64,000 nucleotides of DNA, taken from assembly GCA_902560875.1 (NCBI GenBank), contig CACENO010000008.1:1-64000 (forward strand), in the 5' to 3' direction. Under the pieces are notes generated by a model that searched no databases, was not told where the DNA came from, and saw nothing but the letters and a program-made list of their open reading frames with translations. The position numbers were made by a program, and so were the translations under genes. Shown piece after piece: positions 1 to 9,948 of the stretch; position 1 is the first letter of the stretch, and each line of letters starts with the position of its first letter. This stretch comes from an uncultured Prochlorococcus sp. GTDB lineage: Bacteria > Cyanobacteriota > Cyanobacteriia > PCC-6307 > Cyanobiaceae.

Positions 1-204
1 CAATAAGCTTTCTATATTACTTTGTAGATCAATACATATCCTTTTCTCTGGATAAATAGGTTTCCAAAATCTTCTGAATGATAATTTTCTAATAAGGTAA
101 TCTGGATTTTTGATTACTTGGTAAGTAAAAATAATTATAAAAATAGCTAATAAAAACTTAAAACACTTAATGTTGTAAAAAAATAATTTTTTTAAAAAAT
201 TCAC
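1..204 (-). CDS. Unidentified N-terminally membrane-anchored protein, partial (3' end beyond window)
   Basis: An uninterrupted 68-codon frame starts with GTG at 204, only two bases after the TGA of the upstream DUF1995 gene, and runs off the left edge. The product begins MNFLKKLFFYN, then has a hydrophobic segment at about residues 17-31 (FKFLLAIFIIIFTYQ), followed by a basic stretch with RRFWKPIYPEK. This looks like a signal anchor or uncleaved signal with a soluble domain behind it. The tight spacing suggests it is the last or a later gene of the dapF-desulfurase-DUF1995 run. I do not recognise the family and too little is present to assign a role. The start could differ, but no ATG lies nearby in frame. 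Confidence 0.55.
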   Translation of the reverse strand, partial: MNFLKKLFFYNIKCFKFLLAIFIIIFTYQVIKNPDYLIRKLSFRRFWKPIYPEKRICIDLQSNIESLL

Positions 205-206
205 TT

Positions 207-836
207 TCAAATAAGATCTTCCATAATTGTTTCAGGGTTGGGCTTATTTTCGTAATTCTGAGCTAATCGATATCCATCATCGTATTTTTTAAAAAGTTTC
301 CAATTGTCAGGATGAATATGTAAAAGTGCTCCTTCCGATAGGGGCTCCAACCAATAAGTATTTAGCCATTTTGATATAAAACCCTTACGCCTCTCTCTAC
401 CAACACTACCTACCCCGACAGCAAAATCCTCTAATTTTCCATTAAACATAATAATTAAGTCTTTATGTATATCGCAAATAGATTCATATTGATCGTAATC
501 ATAATGTTGAGGAGAAAGAGCTACAAGACACTTTTCTTCTCTATTAATTATTTTATTATTTAAATAATCAGTGAACGAAAAGATTTGATTTGCTAAATCT
601 GAAGCATCTCTTTTAGCTAGAGCAGTAGCACCAGCATCTGGACAAAGCAATATCACATTAGAATTAATACTATTGAGATTCCTAACGAGTCTTATAACTA
701 TAGGCATTAAACGCAGCCCCTCAAACTTAAGATTGATTGAGAGTCTCTTATCGTTACCCTCTAGAATTAATTTTTCTAATGATTTGATAATCTGAATTTC
801 TGATTCTTTTAAATCTGAAGGCAAGTAATTGATCAT
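207..836 (-). CDS. DUF1995 family protein
   Basis: A 209-residue soluble protein starting MINYLPSDLKESE. The overall pattern, an early helical region, a middle with LLCPDAGATALAKRD at about 62-77, and a C-terminal part with LEPLSEGALLHIHPDNW, fits the DUF1995 family of cyanobacteria and plastids, to which plant LPA3, a photosystem II assembly factor, belongs as far as I recall. The biochemical activity is unknown. It sits seven bases after the cysteine desulfurase and two bases before the partial gene at the window edge, so it is probably cotranscribed from dapF. A photosystem-related role is an inference from the plant relative only. Confidence 0.7.
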   Translation of the reverse strand: MINYLPSDLKESEIQIIKSLEKLILEGNDKRLSINLKFEGLRLMPIVIRLVRNLNSINSNVILLCPDAGATALAKRDASDLANQIFSFTDYLNNKIINREEKCLVALSPQHYDYDQYESICDIHKDLIIMFNGKLEDFAVGVGSVGRERRKGFISKWLNTYWLEPLSEGALLHIHPDNWKLFKKYDDGYRLAQNYENKPNPETIMEDLI

Positions 837-843
837 GTTCTTA

Positions 844-2046
844 TTAATTTTGGTTATCGGAGGATACTTTATCTATACATTTAATAAGGATAGCAGGAAT
901 TTGATAAATTGCATGTTCATCTAACCAGGGCCCTAGAGTAAATCTTAGCCCTGATTGCCTCCATTCTTTTTCTAAACCAATTGATTTCAAGACTTCACTA
1001 TCAAGTAATTTCCCAGAATTACATGCAGTACCACTACTTGCAGAGACACCATATTTTGATAATTCCATAACAACTCTGGACCCATTAAGTGGTCTATTAG
1101 AGGTAATGTTCCCTACTAACATAGATATATGATTAAATAATCTATTACTTGGATGTCCTGTAAAACGAAGATTATCTATATTTTTAAGTTGCTCATATAA
1201 ATCCTTTGTATATCTCAGAACTCTTGTATGTTCAAACAAATATTTAGAATTATTGTCTAAGTGAGAATATCCTAATTCAAGTGCTAATGCCATTCCTCCT
1301 ATTAAAGAGACTGGTTGTGTTCCAGATCGATAACCATTTTCCTGCCCACCACCTGTAATTAATGGCGCTAGCTTAATTTTATCCCTCTTACAAAGTAGGA
1401 ATCCAATACCTTTAGGACCTTGAAATTTATGAGAGGATCCACTTAATAAATCGACTGGTATTTCATTCCAATTAATTTTTTTGTGGCAAATTATTTGAGT
1501 AGCATCAGTATGAAATAATATATCTCTCTCATTACATAATTTTCCTATTTTTGCTATTGGTTGGATAGTACCTATTTCTCCTTGTGCCCAAGCTATTGAT
1601 ACAAATTTTGTCGGAGGACTTAAGAACTCATCTGCTCTATCAAAAAGAATCTCTCCATAGTTATTTACAGGCCAATATGCTATATCCCACCCATAATCTT
1701 TAAGGATATTAGCAGCAGAAATAACAGAAGGATGTTCTACAGATGAAATGACAATACGAGATGGGGGAAGATTCTTAAGTGGTCCTATAATTCCTAAATG
1801 ATTAGATTCTGTAGATCCTGAGGTAAAAATTATATCGCTAATATTAGATCCTAAAATATTACATATACTCTTACGACTTCTTTCTAATGATTCTGAAGCC
1901 TTAATACCCTCATAATGAATACTTGATGGGTTTCCCCAACAGTTAGCTTCAATTTGGAGAATCCTTTTTAAAACTTCACTTCTGATTGGCGTAGTAGAGG
2001 CACCATCAAGGTAAATTTGCTTATTTTTCTCTAGGGGATACACCAT
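844..2046 (-). CDS. Cysteine desulfurase (NifS/IscS family)
   Basis: A 400-residue PLP-dependent class V aminotransferase-fold enzyme that would release sulfur from cysteine as an enzyme-bound persulfide for Fe-S clusters or other sulfur acceptors. Visible are the N-terminal YLDGASTTP start typical of NifS proteins, SGSTESNH near residue 76, the PLP-lysine motif SGSSHKFQGPKG near residue 203, and the sulfur-accepting cysteine in SASSGTACNSG near residue 340. The gene lies five bases behind dapF and seven before DUF1995 and is likely cotranscribed with them. No scaffold (IscU/SufU) gene is adjacent. Which of the cyanobacterial desulfurase paralogs it is cannot be decided from this window. Confidence 0.88.
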   Translation of the reverse strand: MVYPLEKNKQIYLDGASTTPIRSEVLKRILQIEANCWGNPSSIHYEGIKASESLERSRKSICNILGSNISDIIFTSGSTESNHLGIIGPLKNLPPSRIVISSVEHPSVISAANILKDYGWDIAYWPVNNYGEILFDRADEFLSPPTKFVSIAWAQGEIGTIQPIAKIGKLCNERDILFHTDATQIICHKKINWNEIPVDLLSGSSHKFQGPKGIGFLLCKRDKIKLAPLITGGGQENGYRSGTQPVSLIGGMALALELGYSHLDNNSKYLFEHTRVLRYTKDLYEQLKNIDNLRFTGHPSNRLFNHISMLVGNITSNRPLNGSRVVMELSKYGVSASSGTACNSGKLLDSEVLKSIGLEKEWRQSGLRFTLGPWLDEHAIYQIPAILIKCIDKVSSDNQN

Positions 2047-2051
2047 AAAAA

Positions 2052-2915
2052 TTATTTAAGTCTATTTAATTCAATTTGTCCAATATATACAAGTTCTGCT
2101 GGACCTTTCATAAATATATTAGAGTCTTTTGATTTCCAACTGATATCTAAAACTCCCCCTGGAAGTTTTACAGAGGCTTGACTTTTACATAAACCCAAAA
2201 GATGAGTTACTGCTAAGCATGCACAAGCACCTGTTCCACATGCAAGTGTTGGTCCACATCCTCTTTCCCAGACTAATACTTCGAGATATTCATTGGAGAC
2301 TATATTTACAAAATGAACATTGGTATTAGATGGAAATGCACTATGCTTTTCTAATAAACTTCCCCAAGAATTAAGCTCTACATTGTTAAGATCACTGGTA
2401 TATAATACTAGATGAGGATTTCCCATTCCTACTGCATATATATCATGACTTTGTTCATTTAGTTCAATAACAGCAGTTGGCAAGCCAAATTCTCCTTTTT
2501 TTAATGTTGTAGGGATATTGTCAGGATTGAAATTTGGAGTTCCCATATCAACAGTTATCAATGCCTGTGAATCTACAGATGCCTTTATATTTCCTGCCAA
2601 TGTGTCAATTGATATTAATTTATCGTGATTAATTCTTTTATTTTGGAAGAGAAATTGAATCATACATCTTATTCCATTACCACACATCTCAGCCTCAGAC
2701 CCATCCGAATTAAAAATTTTCATTATGAAATGATCTTCTTTTTCTGTTGATATGGCAAAAACTATTCCATCAGCTCCTATGCCAAATCGTCGATGGCATA
2801 TCTGGCGAATCAATTGTGGATTTGCCATGAGACTTAGATGAGTCGATTTATTCTCTTGAACATCAAAGACGATAAAATCATTGCCTAAGCCCTGATACTT
2901 GCTGAAAATGTCCAT
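2052..2915 (-). CDS. dapF: Diaminopimelate epimerase
   Basis: A 287-residue enzyme converting LL- to meso-diaminopimelate, the last-but-one step to lysine and a direct precursor for peptidoglycan cross-links. The two catalytic cysteines of the family are visible in AEMCGNGIRC (about residues 75-84) and LACGTGACACL (about 225-235), and the N-terminus FSKYQGLGNDFIVFD is characteristic. Length matches the family. It appears to be the first gene of a minus-strand run with the cysteine desulfurase and DUF1995 gene, diverging from leuS across a 138-bp gap. Expected to be cytoplasmic. Confidence 0.96.
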   Translation of the reverse strand: MDIFSKYQGLGNDFIVFDVQENKSTHLSLMANPQLIRQICHRRFGIGADGIVFAISTEKEDHFIMKIFNSDGSEAEMCGNGIRCMIQFLFQNKRINHDKLISIDTLAGNIKASVDSQALITVDMGTPNFNPDNIPTTLKKGEFGLPTAVIELNEQSHDIYAVGMGNPHLVLYTSDLNNVELNSWGSLLEKHSAFPSNTNVHFVNIVSNEYLEVLVWERGCGPTLACGTGACACLAVTHLLGLCKSQASVKLPGGVLDISWKSKDSNIFMKGPAELVYIGQIELNRLK

Positions 2916-2980
2916 CCCTACTGGTTTGTTATTAAATGTGCTAACTACAATTTAATTAAAAATGAGCAAAATAGGCATAT

Positions 2981-3009
2981 TTGACTAATAAAACAATTGT
3001 ACTTAAAAA
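2981..3009 (+). promoter_or_regulatory. Candidate sigma70-type promoter of leuS
   Basis: TTGACT at 2981-2986 and TAAAAA at 3004-3009 are separated by 17 bases, 44 bases ahead of the leuS GTG. The spacing is ideal and the -35 nearly consensus, but the region is AT-rich and such matches arise by chance. No start-site data are available here. Confidence 0.35.
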
Positions 3010-3053
3010 CTTTCCTTTGTTATGCCACGATCAATAGATAGAGTTTCTCAGAC

Positions 3054-5669
3054 GTGAAGCAAAACAAAACCATCAATAACAACTCTGAAAACTTCATAGA
3101 GGTATACAACCCTAGTGAAGTAGAAGCCTATTGGCAAAAGCACTGGAAAGAAACTGGTTTAGATGCCACTCCAGCCCCTAATAAAGGCCAAAAGCGTTTT
3201 TATGCCTTATCAATGTTCCCTTACCCATCGGGATCCTTACATATGGGACATGTAAGGAACTACGTAATAACCGATGTAATAGCAAGGATCCAAAGAATGA
3301 GAGGCTATGCCGTTTTGCATCCAATGGGCTGGGATGCATTTGGGTTGCCAGCTGAAAATGCAGCAATAGAAAGGGGGATAGACCCAAAAGTCTGGACCGA
3401 CCAAAATATATTTCAAATGAGATCACAATTAATGAAACTAGGACTTTCAATTGACTGGGAAAGAGAGCAAAGTACTTGTAATAGTGACTACTATTGTTGG
3501 ACTCAATATATATTCCTTGAATTATTTGAAGCTGGACTTGCATACCAAAAAGAAGCAACTGTTAATTGGGACCCAATTGATAAAACAGTTTTGGCCAACG
3601 AGCAGGTTGATGCTGAAGGTAGATCATGGAGGTCAGGTGCAAAGGTAGAACAAAAGAAATTAAAACAGTGGTTTTTAAGGATTACAAATTATTCCGATAA
3701 ATTAATAAGTGATCTTAATGAACTAGTTGGCTGGCCAGAAAAAGTCAAAACAATGCAGTTAAATTGGATAGGCAAATCAGAAGGTCTAGAAATTAATTTT
3801 GACATATTAGGAATTAAAGATATAAATATTAGGGTGTATACAACTAGACCAGATACTTTGTATGGAGTAACCTATATTGCTTTATCACCAGATAATAAAA
3901 TTCTGGATCACTTAATCAACAAAGATAATAAAAAAAACTTAGACAACTTCAGAAATTCATTAGCATTACATAAGAATAAAGATAGGGAAGAGAACGATAT
4001 AGATAAGAAAGGAATAAAACTAGATCTAAATGCTATCAATCCTGTAAATGGAGATAAAGTTGAGTTATGGATATCAGACTATGTGCTTTCTGATTATGGT
4101 ACCGGAGCAGTAATGGGAGTGCCATCTCATGACAAACGGGACTATATTTTTGCACAAAAATATAATATCAAAAGGAAACCGGTAATTAAACCTATCAAAA
4201 ACAATGTGGATTACAAAGAAGATTCAGTATGGACAGGCGAAGGAATATTATTTAATTCAAACCAATTTAATGGAATAGATAATAATATTGCAAAAAAAGA
4301 AATTATTAAATTGGCAGAATCAGAAGGTTGGGGAGAATACAAGATTCAATACCGACTAAGGGATTGGCTAATTTCTAGGCAAAGAAATTGGGGGTGTCCA
4401 ATACCGATAATACACTGTAGAGAATGTGGCGCTGTAGCTGCACCTAAAGATCAACTGCCTATAGAATTAAAATACGAAGTGATCTCAAATAAAAACGATT
4501 CAAGAGAATCACAAACAAATATAAATTGCCCAAAATGTGGAAAGTTATCAACCTTAGAATCCGACACAATGGACACATTTATGTGTTCTTCTTGGTATTT
4601 TCTTAGATTTGCAGATCCAAATAATAAAAGTAAACCATTTAATAAAGAGTTGATAGATGACTGGTTGCCTGTAGACCAGTATGTCGGTGGTATTGAGCAC
4701 GCAATTCTACATTTATTATACTCAAGATTTTTGACTAAAGCACTAAAAGAAAGAGGTCTAGTTGGGATTAATGAACCATTTAAAAAACTTTTAACGCAGG
4801 GTATGGTTCAAGGAATTACATATAAGAACCCAATCAATGGTAAATATATCAAATCTACGGATATCAAGGATATCAATAAGCCAATAGATCCGACAACTGG
4901 TCAAGACCTTGATATTCTCTATGAAAAGATGTCAAAGTCAAAATATAATGGAGTTGACCCTTCAGAAGTAATTATGAAATATGGAGCTGATACGGCGAGG
5001 ATGTTTATTCTATTTAAAGCCCCACCAGAAAAAGATCTTGAATGGGATGATGCAGATGTAGAAGGACAATATAGATTTATTCAAAGAGTATGGAAGCTTA
5101 TACATGAATACATAAACTTGTACAATTGCAAGATAAATAATTATAATCAAGACGAATCGAAGAATAAAGAATATAGCCAAATTGACAAAGATCTACGAAG
5201 ATCAATACATATAGCAATAAAAAATATAAGTGAGGACCTCAGTCAAGAAGCCCAATTTAATACCGCAATTTCTGAACTTATGAAATTATCAAATTGTATG
5301 AACGAAAATATTAATAAATCTATTAGCGAAAACGTTGCAAATGAGTCAGTATCAGTACTTGTAAGACTTCTAGCTCCTTTTGCACCTCACCTTTCAGAGG
5401 AGCTATGGAATAAACTTGAAGGAAATGGTTCTGTACATTTGAGCCCTTGGCCTAAGCATTGTAATAAAGCCCTAGAAGTGGATTCAATAAACTTAGTAAT
5501 CCAAATAAAAGGAAAGGTAAGAGGACATATAAATGTCCCAATAAATCTAGACAAGGAAAAATTGGAGCAAATTGCAGTTAATAGTGATATAGCAAAAAAA
5601 TGGTTGCAGGGAAAAGATCCAACTAGGGTAATCGTTGTCAAAAATAAACTTGTCAACCTAGTGCCATAA
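3054..5669 (+). CDS. leuS: Leucyl-tRNA synthetase
   Basis: An 871-residue class I aminoacyl-tRNA synthetase charging tRNA-Leu. The HIGH-type signature reads HMGH at residues 63-66 within YPSGSLHMGHVRNY, and the KMSKS signature is at 625-629. Between them lie the CP1 editing domain (TTRPDTLYGVTY, about residues 262-273, and GTGAVMGVPSHD near 350) and a zinc-like pair of CxxC knuckles (CREC near 462, CPKC near 490). The start is a GTG at 3054; no closer ATG gives the expected N-terminus. Its 3' end meets pgi head-on with a six-base gap, leaving no room for separate terminators. Cytoplasmic housekeeping gene. Confidence 0.97.
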   Translation: MKQNKTINNNSENFIEVYNPSEVEAYWQKHWKETGLDATPAPNKGQKRFYALSMFPYPSGSLHMGHVRNYVITDVIARIQRMRGYAVLHPMGWDAFGLPAENAAIERGIDPKVWTDQNIFQMRSQLMKLGLSIDWEREQSTCNSDYYCWTQYIFLELFEAGLAYQKEATVNWDPIDKTVLANEQVDAEGRSWRSGAKVEQKKLKQWFLRITNYSDKLISDLNELVGWPEKVKTMQLNWIGKSEGLEINFDILGIKDINIRVYTTRPDTLYGVTYIALSPDNKILDHLINKDNKKNLDNFRNSLALHKNKDREENDIDKKGIKLDLNAINPVNGDKVELWISDYVLSDYGTGAVMGVPSHDKRDYIFAQKYNIKRKPVIKPIKNNVDYKEDSVWTGEGILFNSNQFNGIDNNIAKKEIIKLAESEGWGEYKIQYRLRDWLISRQRNWGCPIPIIHCRECGAVAAPKDQLPIELKYEVISNKNDSRESQTNINCPKCGKLSTLESDTMDTFMCSSWYFLRFADPNNKSKPFNKELIDDWLPVDQYVGGIEHAILHLLYSRFLTKALKERGLVGINEPFKKLLTQGMVQGITYKNPINGKYIKSTDIKDINKPIDPTTGQDLDILYEKMSKSKYNGVDPSEVIMKYGADTARMFILFKAPPEKDLEWDDADVEGQYRFIQRVWKLIHEYINLYNCKINNYNQDESKNKEYSQIDKDLRRSIHIAIKNISEDLSQEAQFNTAISELMKLSNCMNENINKSISENVANESVSVLVRLLAPFAPHLSEELWNKLEGNGSVHLSPWPKHCNKALEVDSINLVIQIKGKVRGHINVPINLDKEKLEQIAVNSDIAKKWLQGKDPTRVIVVKNKLVNLVP

Positions 5670-5675
5670 ATTGAT

Positions 5676-7280
5676 TTATACGATTTTCTTTATTCTTAAT
5701 GTTGTGGGTATGCCCCAATCGCCTTCTACAATATATTGATTATTATTATTAGTTAAATGCCTAGAGATCCAAAAAATTGATTCAATTGAGCTATTCTCAA
5801 TATCATCTTGCAGTTCCTTAAGTGAACTAAAATTACCATCTGATAAAGAAGATATGATCTTATTTTTTAATGTTAATATTTCTGCTGCTGCCTTCTTCCC
5901 TGCCTCAACACCAGGCTGATTATATGCATTGATATCAATAAGTTCAGAATAAAAACCAACTGCTCTTTCAAATAAAGCTATTAATGCACCTAATGTTGAC
6001 TCGTCTAATTGTTTAATAGTGATTGATACACTTTGCTTAGAACTATCTGATAACGCTTTGCGCGTGCCTTGTAAGAAGCCTGAAAGATATTCACCTGGAT
6101 TTCTATCATCGATTGTTTTGATATCCTTATTGTCGGAAAGAACCTCAATAAACGTTACAAAGAAATTATCAATTCCATCTCGCAGTTGTTGAACATATGC
6201 ATGTTGATCAGTAGATCCTTTATTCCCATAGACTGAAATTCCCTGAAAGACATTAATTCCTTGTCTATTTTGCTTTTTACCAAGGGACTCCATTACCAAT
6301 TGCTGTAAATATCGACTAAATACTTCCAACTTATCTCTATAAGGAAGTACAACCATATCCCTTGTTCCCCTACCAGCACCAGAGAAGAACCAAGATGAAG
6401 CTAATAATGCCGCTGGATTATCCCGAAAGACCCTATTTCTTGTTAATTGATCCATGCTACTCGCTCCATTGAGAAATTTTCTAATGTCACAACCAATAAA
6501 AGATGCTGGTAGAAGTCCAACAACACTCGTGATACTTGTTCTACCACCTACCCAATCAGGCATATCAAAGCGTTTTAACCAATTTTGTTTTGAAGCTTTA
6601 ATATCAAGTGGACTTTCTTGCATAGTTATTGCAACAGCTTGTTCAGGCCAGCTATATCCATTTTGTTCTAATCTCTCTCTTGCCTGGTCCATCGCTATTT
6701 GAGGTTCGGGTGTCCCTCCTGATTTGCTAACTGTGATAAATAATGTGGTAGATAAATTCTCATTCAGTTCATTTAATACAGAATAAATACCATCTGGATC
6801 TACATTATCAATGAAGTGCAGAGATAGTTTAGCGCCTCTATTCCTTAACGCTCTATCAATTAATATAGGGCCTAAACCACTTCCACCTATACCAATCCAA
6901 AGGACATCAGTAAAGGGGTTCCCTCTTGAATTAGTAATTAAACCTCTTGCTACTTTGTTACCAAATTCCTCAATATCCTCTATCTCATTCTGGATTTTAT
7001 TTTTTAATTCTTCATTTGGTGCAATATTAGGATTTCGTAACCAATAATGTCCTACTTGCCTCTCTTCATCTTTGTTTGCTATTGATCCTGACTCTAAATC
7101 TTCCATTGCATCGAAGACAATTTGAAATCTTTCTTCGATTTTTACGAAATCTGAGTCTGAAAAATGCATCCTACTGATATCTAACCAAAACTCAAGATCC
7201 TTGTTATACCAAAGCAGATCACAAAATCTCTGCCATTGAGTCTCTGTGTTGCGTAAGGTGAAGTCTGGAATGCTCATCAT
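5676..7280 (-). CDS. pgi: Glucose-6-phosphate isomerase
   Basis: A 534-residue enzyme interconverting glucose-6-phosphate and fructose-6-phosphate, linking the Calvin cycle, glycogen and the oxidative pentose phosphate route. Supporting motifs are GIGGSGLGP (about 133-141), SKSGGTPEP (about 186-194), WVGGRTSITSVVGL (about 246-259), the QQLVMESLGKK signature and the catalytic-histidine region GSTDQHAYVQQ. Two consecutive ATG codons begin the frame (MMSIPDF); either may be used. It converges on leuS and stands alone, with a 154-bp AT-rich gap to the M61 peptidase gene behind it. Confidence 0.96.
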   Translation of the reverse strand: MMSIPDFTLRNTETQWQRFCDLLWYNKDLEFWLDISRMHFSDSDFVKIEERFQIVFDAMEDLESGSIANKDEERQVGHYWLRNPNIAPNEELKNKIQNEIEDIEEFGNKVARGLITNSRGNPFTDVLWIGIGGSGLGPILIDRALRNRGAKLSLHFIDNVDPDGIYSVLNELNENLSTTLFITVSKSGGTPEPQIAMDQARERLEQNGYSWPEQAVAITMQESPLDIKASKQNWLKRFDMPDWVGGRTSITSVVGLLPASFIGCDIRKFLNGASSMDQLTRNRVFRDNPAALLASSWFFSGAGRGTRDMVVLPYRDKLEVFSRYLQQLVMESLGKKQNRQGINVFQGISVYGNKGSTDQHAYVQQLRDGIDNFFVTFIEVLSDNKDIKTIDDRNPGEYLSGFLQGTRKALSDSSKQSVSITIKQLDESTLGALIALFERAVGFYSELIDINAYNQPGVEAGKKAAAEILTLKNKIISSLSDGNFSSLKELQDDIENSSIESIFWISRHLTNNNNQYIVEGDWGIPTTLRIKKIV

Positions 7281-7434
7281 TTTATTTTTCTATTAATATT
7301 TTAGTCATCACTATCTATTTCTAGTCATGGATAAAGCAAATTTGGTTAAAATTTAATACTCAAGATATTTTTGATTAGGGAAAGGAAAGTACGATTCTAG
7401 ATATACAAAAAAGAAACTTAGTAAAATTTATTAT

Positions 7435-9132
7435 TCAAATAATACTTTTCCATGAATTTCTTACTTTTATACATTGCTCACTAACCAGTTCTACAGGATG
7501 CAAATTCCATTTTGCTTCTTGCTGAGAAATCGGCTTAATTAGAACTTCTATTATTTTACCATTTCTAGAAACAAGAATTTTATTTAATTTATTTGGAATT
7601 AAAAACTGATCTACTTCTTTTGAGTTGTTAATTCTAAAGCAATTAATTGCTATTATCTCATCACTAACAATAATACCTGCATCCATTGCTGGACTATTCT
7701 TAATAGCTCTATTTACAATTACTGATCCACTATTATCATCAAGACACAGTCCAGAATGAACATATTCAACCTTAGACTGTTCTAGTGTAAAACCTATCAT
7801 TGCTAATATCTTATCTAAATCTATACTATCAGGTATATCTAACCACTTATTTACCTCTTTATATAATTTAAGATCTATCTTTTTAATTAAAGACATTATA
7901 TCGGACCTTGAATAACCTAAATTAGATGTACCAAATTGATTCCATGATTGTCTTAATAATGATGAAAGTGAAGAATTGAGTGTTCTTAATTTAATATCTA
8001 AACACAAAGAAAATATGGTGCCAAGACGATAATAACTAACCTGACTATTTAGACTTGCTTTTGACGATTTATATAATTTAATCCAGGCCTCCCTAGAGCT
8101 ATCTGTTAATGATTGAAATTTTCTACCTGGCGTGTTAAGTAAAAAAGTTATTTCTTCAGATAAATCTTCAAGAAGTTCGTTATAACTAGACAGTCCTGCT
8201 ATGAATGGAATTGTTATATCAAAATAACTGGTAATACCTTCTGCAAACCAAAGATTCTCACTGATTACTATATTATTATAGTCATATACCATAAACTCCT
8301 TAGGACGCAGCCTTCTAATATTCCATTGATGAAAATATTCATGTCCTATTAATTGTAGGAACTTCCTATATCCATTTTTAGATAAGAATTTGTCCCAGCC
8401 ATACTGTAAAACAGAAGAATTATCATGTTCTAATCCTCCATAGGCTTTATCTAACATGTGTAGAACAAATGTGTATTTATCCTGTGATGGAGGATCTTCA
8501 CCAAAGATCTTACAAGTAGCATTACAGATAGAGCTGATATCAGAAATAAAGTCATTAGGCCAACCTGTTGGTGGTATACCTATAGTCAGAATTTTATGAT
8601 TAAAATCTCGCACTTTAAAACTACTTAAATTAAAATTTCCTGCATGCAAAGGAGCATCTACTAACTCATCATAATTCGAAGCATTAAAGTATCCATCAAA
8701 TTCAAGAGGCATATATACTTTCCATTCCTTTGAACATTTGACATTTATTCTATACAATGAGTACCTATGCTCTGAGACAAGCATGATAGCTGCAGATAGG
8801 CAAAGCGAACAAAAATTAGGTTCTAGATAACAGGTTCTAACAGTTAGATTTCTAGCTTCAATGATATATTTAAGATTAAGCTCATTCTTAGTTTGAAGAG
8901 AGATATCCCACATATTAGTAGATGATCTATTTAAATTAAGAGGTCTACCATTCTGGAACAATTTTATATCATATAAAAATTGAGAATGATCTCTAACTGT
9001 ATATGAACCAGGTGTCCAAATTGGAAGAGATAATTCTTGTGAATTTGATTTAGGGATCCATACGATGGAAACTTTAATCTCTTGTGTATTTGGTTGAGAT
9101 AAATCAATTTCGACATCAACCAGATCTTCCAT
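7435..9132 (-). CDS. M61 glycyl-aminopeptidase-like metallopeptidase with PDZ domain
   Basis: A 565-residue protein whose N-terminal beta-rich part (SLPIWTPGSYTVRDHS near residues 36-51) and zinc site match peptidase family M61. The HExxH motif is HEYFH at about residue 264, followed by QWNIRRLRPKEF, and the third zinc ligand glutamate is probably in ENLWFAEGITSYFD some 30 residues on. A C-terminal PDZ-like segment contains SPAMDAGIIVSDEIIAIN near residue 480. No signal peptide is visible, so it is probably cytoplasmic. Substrate unknown. It diverges from purN across 129 bp and is monocistronic as far as can be seen. Confidence 0.87.
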   Translation of the reverse strand: MEDLVDVEIDLSQPNTQEIKVSIVWIPKSNSQELSLPIWTPGSYTVRDHSQFLYDIKLFQNGRPLNLNRSSTNMWDISLQTKNELNLKYIIEARNLTVRTCYLEPNFCSLCLSAAIMLVSEHRYSLYRINVKCSKEWKVYMPLEFDGYFNASNYDELVDAPLHAGNFNLSSFKVRDFNHKILTIGIPPTGWPNDFISDISSICNATCKIFGEDPPSQDKYTFVLHMLDKAYGGLEHDNSSVLQYGWDKFLSKNGYRKFLQLIGHEYFHQWNIRRLRPKEFMVYDYNNIVISENLWFAEGITSYFDITIPFIAGLSSYNELLEDLSEEITFLLNTPGRKFQSLTDSSREAWIKLYKSSKASLNSQVSYYRLGTIFSLCLDIKLRTLNSSLSSLLRQSWNQFGTSNLGYSRSDIMSLIKKIDLKLYKEVNKWLDIPDSIDLDKILAMIGFTLEQSKVEYVHSGLCLDDNSGSVIVNRAIKNSPAMDAGIIVSDEIIAINCFRINNSKEVDQFLIPNKLNKILVSRNGKIIEVLIKPISQQEAKWNLHPVELVSEQCIKVRNSWKSII

Positions 9133-9261
9133 GAATTGGAATTATTTATATAGCAAATATATTCGATAATCTATTTGCTTCCGTAGAATGTTAATTAAAA
9201 ATAATGTTAGAATGTCTAAAAAAATTAATGCGTGTTAATATTTAGATAACAAATAAGAATA

Positions 9262-9948
9262 ATGACACAACAAAAATATCCATTTGCTAACAAAGTGAAT
9301 GAAAACTTTAACGCCCTTGTCTCTCCTATTATTGAAGAGCCCTTAAGATTCACTCCTAAACTTAAATTAGGCGTACTAGCCTCAGGACATGGATCCAATT
9401 TTGAAGCTTTAGTTAAGTCCACAATTAATGGTCAGCTAGATGCAGATATCGAATTATTAGTAGTTAATAACTATGAATGTGGTGCCATTAGAAAAGCTAA
9501 AAAGCTACAAATAGACTATAAAATTATTGACCATCAAAAATATAAAACACGTAAAGAATTCGATATCTCGATTGTTAATGCCTTCAAAGATAGAGATGTT
9601 GAAGGAATAGTAATGGCTGGTTGGATGAGAATAGTTACATCTTCAATTATAAATGAATATAAGGATAGGCTTGTGAATATTCATCCATCATTATTACCAA
9701 GCTTTCGTGGAATTAATGCTATTGATAAAGCTTTAAATGAGAATGTATGTATAAGTGGATGTTCTGTACACATAGTAAATGAGGAAGTAGATTCCGGCCC
9801 AATACTAATTCAGGCAGCTGTCCCAGTCAAAAAAGGCGAGAAAAGAGATGAGTTGCATAATAGAATACAAGAAATGGAACATATAATTTTACCGCTAGGT
9901 GTTTCTATCGCTGCTGATAATTGGAGAAATAATAAGCCTTATGGATAA
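9262..9948 (+). CDS. purN: Phosphoribosylglycinamide formyltransferase
   Basis: A 228-residue folate-dependent enzyme that formylates GAR in purine biosynthesis. LGVLASGHGSNFEALV at about 36-51 is the GAR-binding loop and NIHPSLLPSFRGI near residue 140 carries the catalytic histidine; a following asparagine/aspartate region EEVDSGPI is also conserved. The reading frame has an N-terminal extension of roughly 30 residues ahead of the usual family start; the conserved domain begins at KLGVLASG. Its last ten bases overlap the 3' end of argC on the opposite strand, so the two transcripts must run into each other. Confidence 0.94.
   Translation: MTQQKYPFANKVNENFNALVSPIIEEPLRFTPKLKLGVLASGHGSNFEALVKSTINGQLDADIELLVVNNYECGAIRKAKKLQIDYKIIDHQKYKTRKEFDISIVNAFKDRDVEGIVMAGWMRIVTSSIINEYKDRLVNIHPSLLPSFRGINAIDKALNENVCISGCSVHIVNEEVDSGPILIQAAVPVKKGEKRDELHNRIQEMEHIILPLGVSIAADNWRNNKPYG

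Noticed and set aside
3178-3558. Open frame opposite leuS
   Set aside because: Fully inside leuS, which has all family signatures; the antisense product has no recognisable pattern.
9184-9215. TAGAATGT repeated at 9184 and 9208 in the M61/purN gap
   Set aside because: A short direct repeat in AT-rich divergent promoter DNA; spacing of 24 could be meaningful for a regulator but there is no further support.
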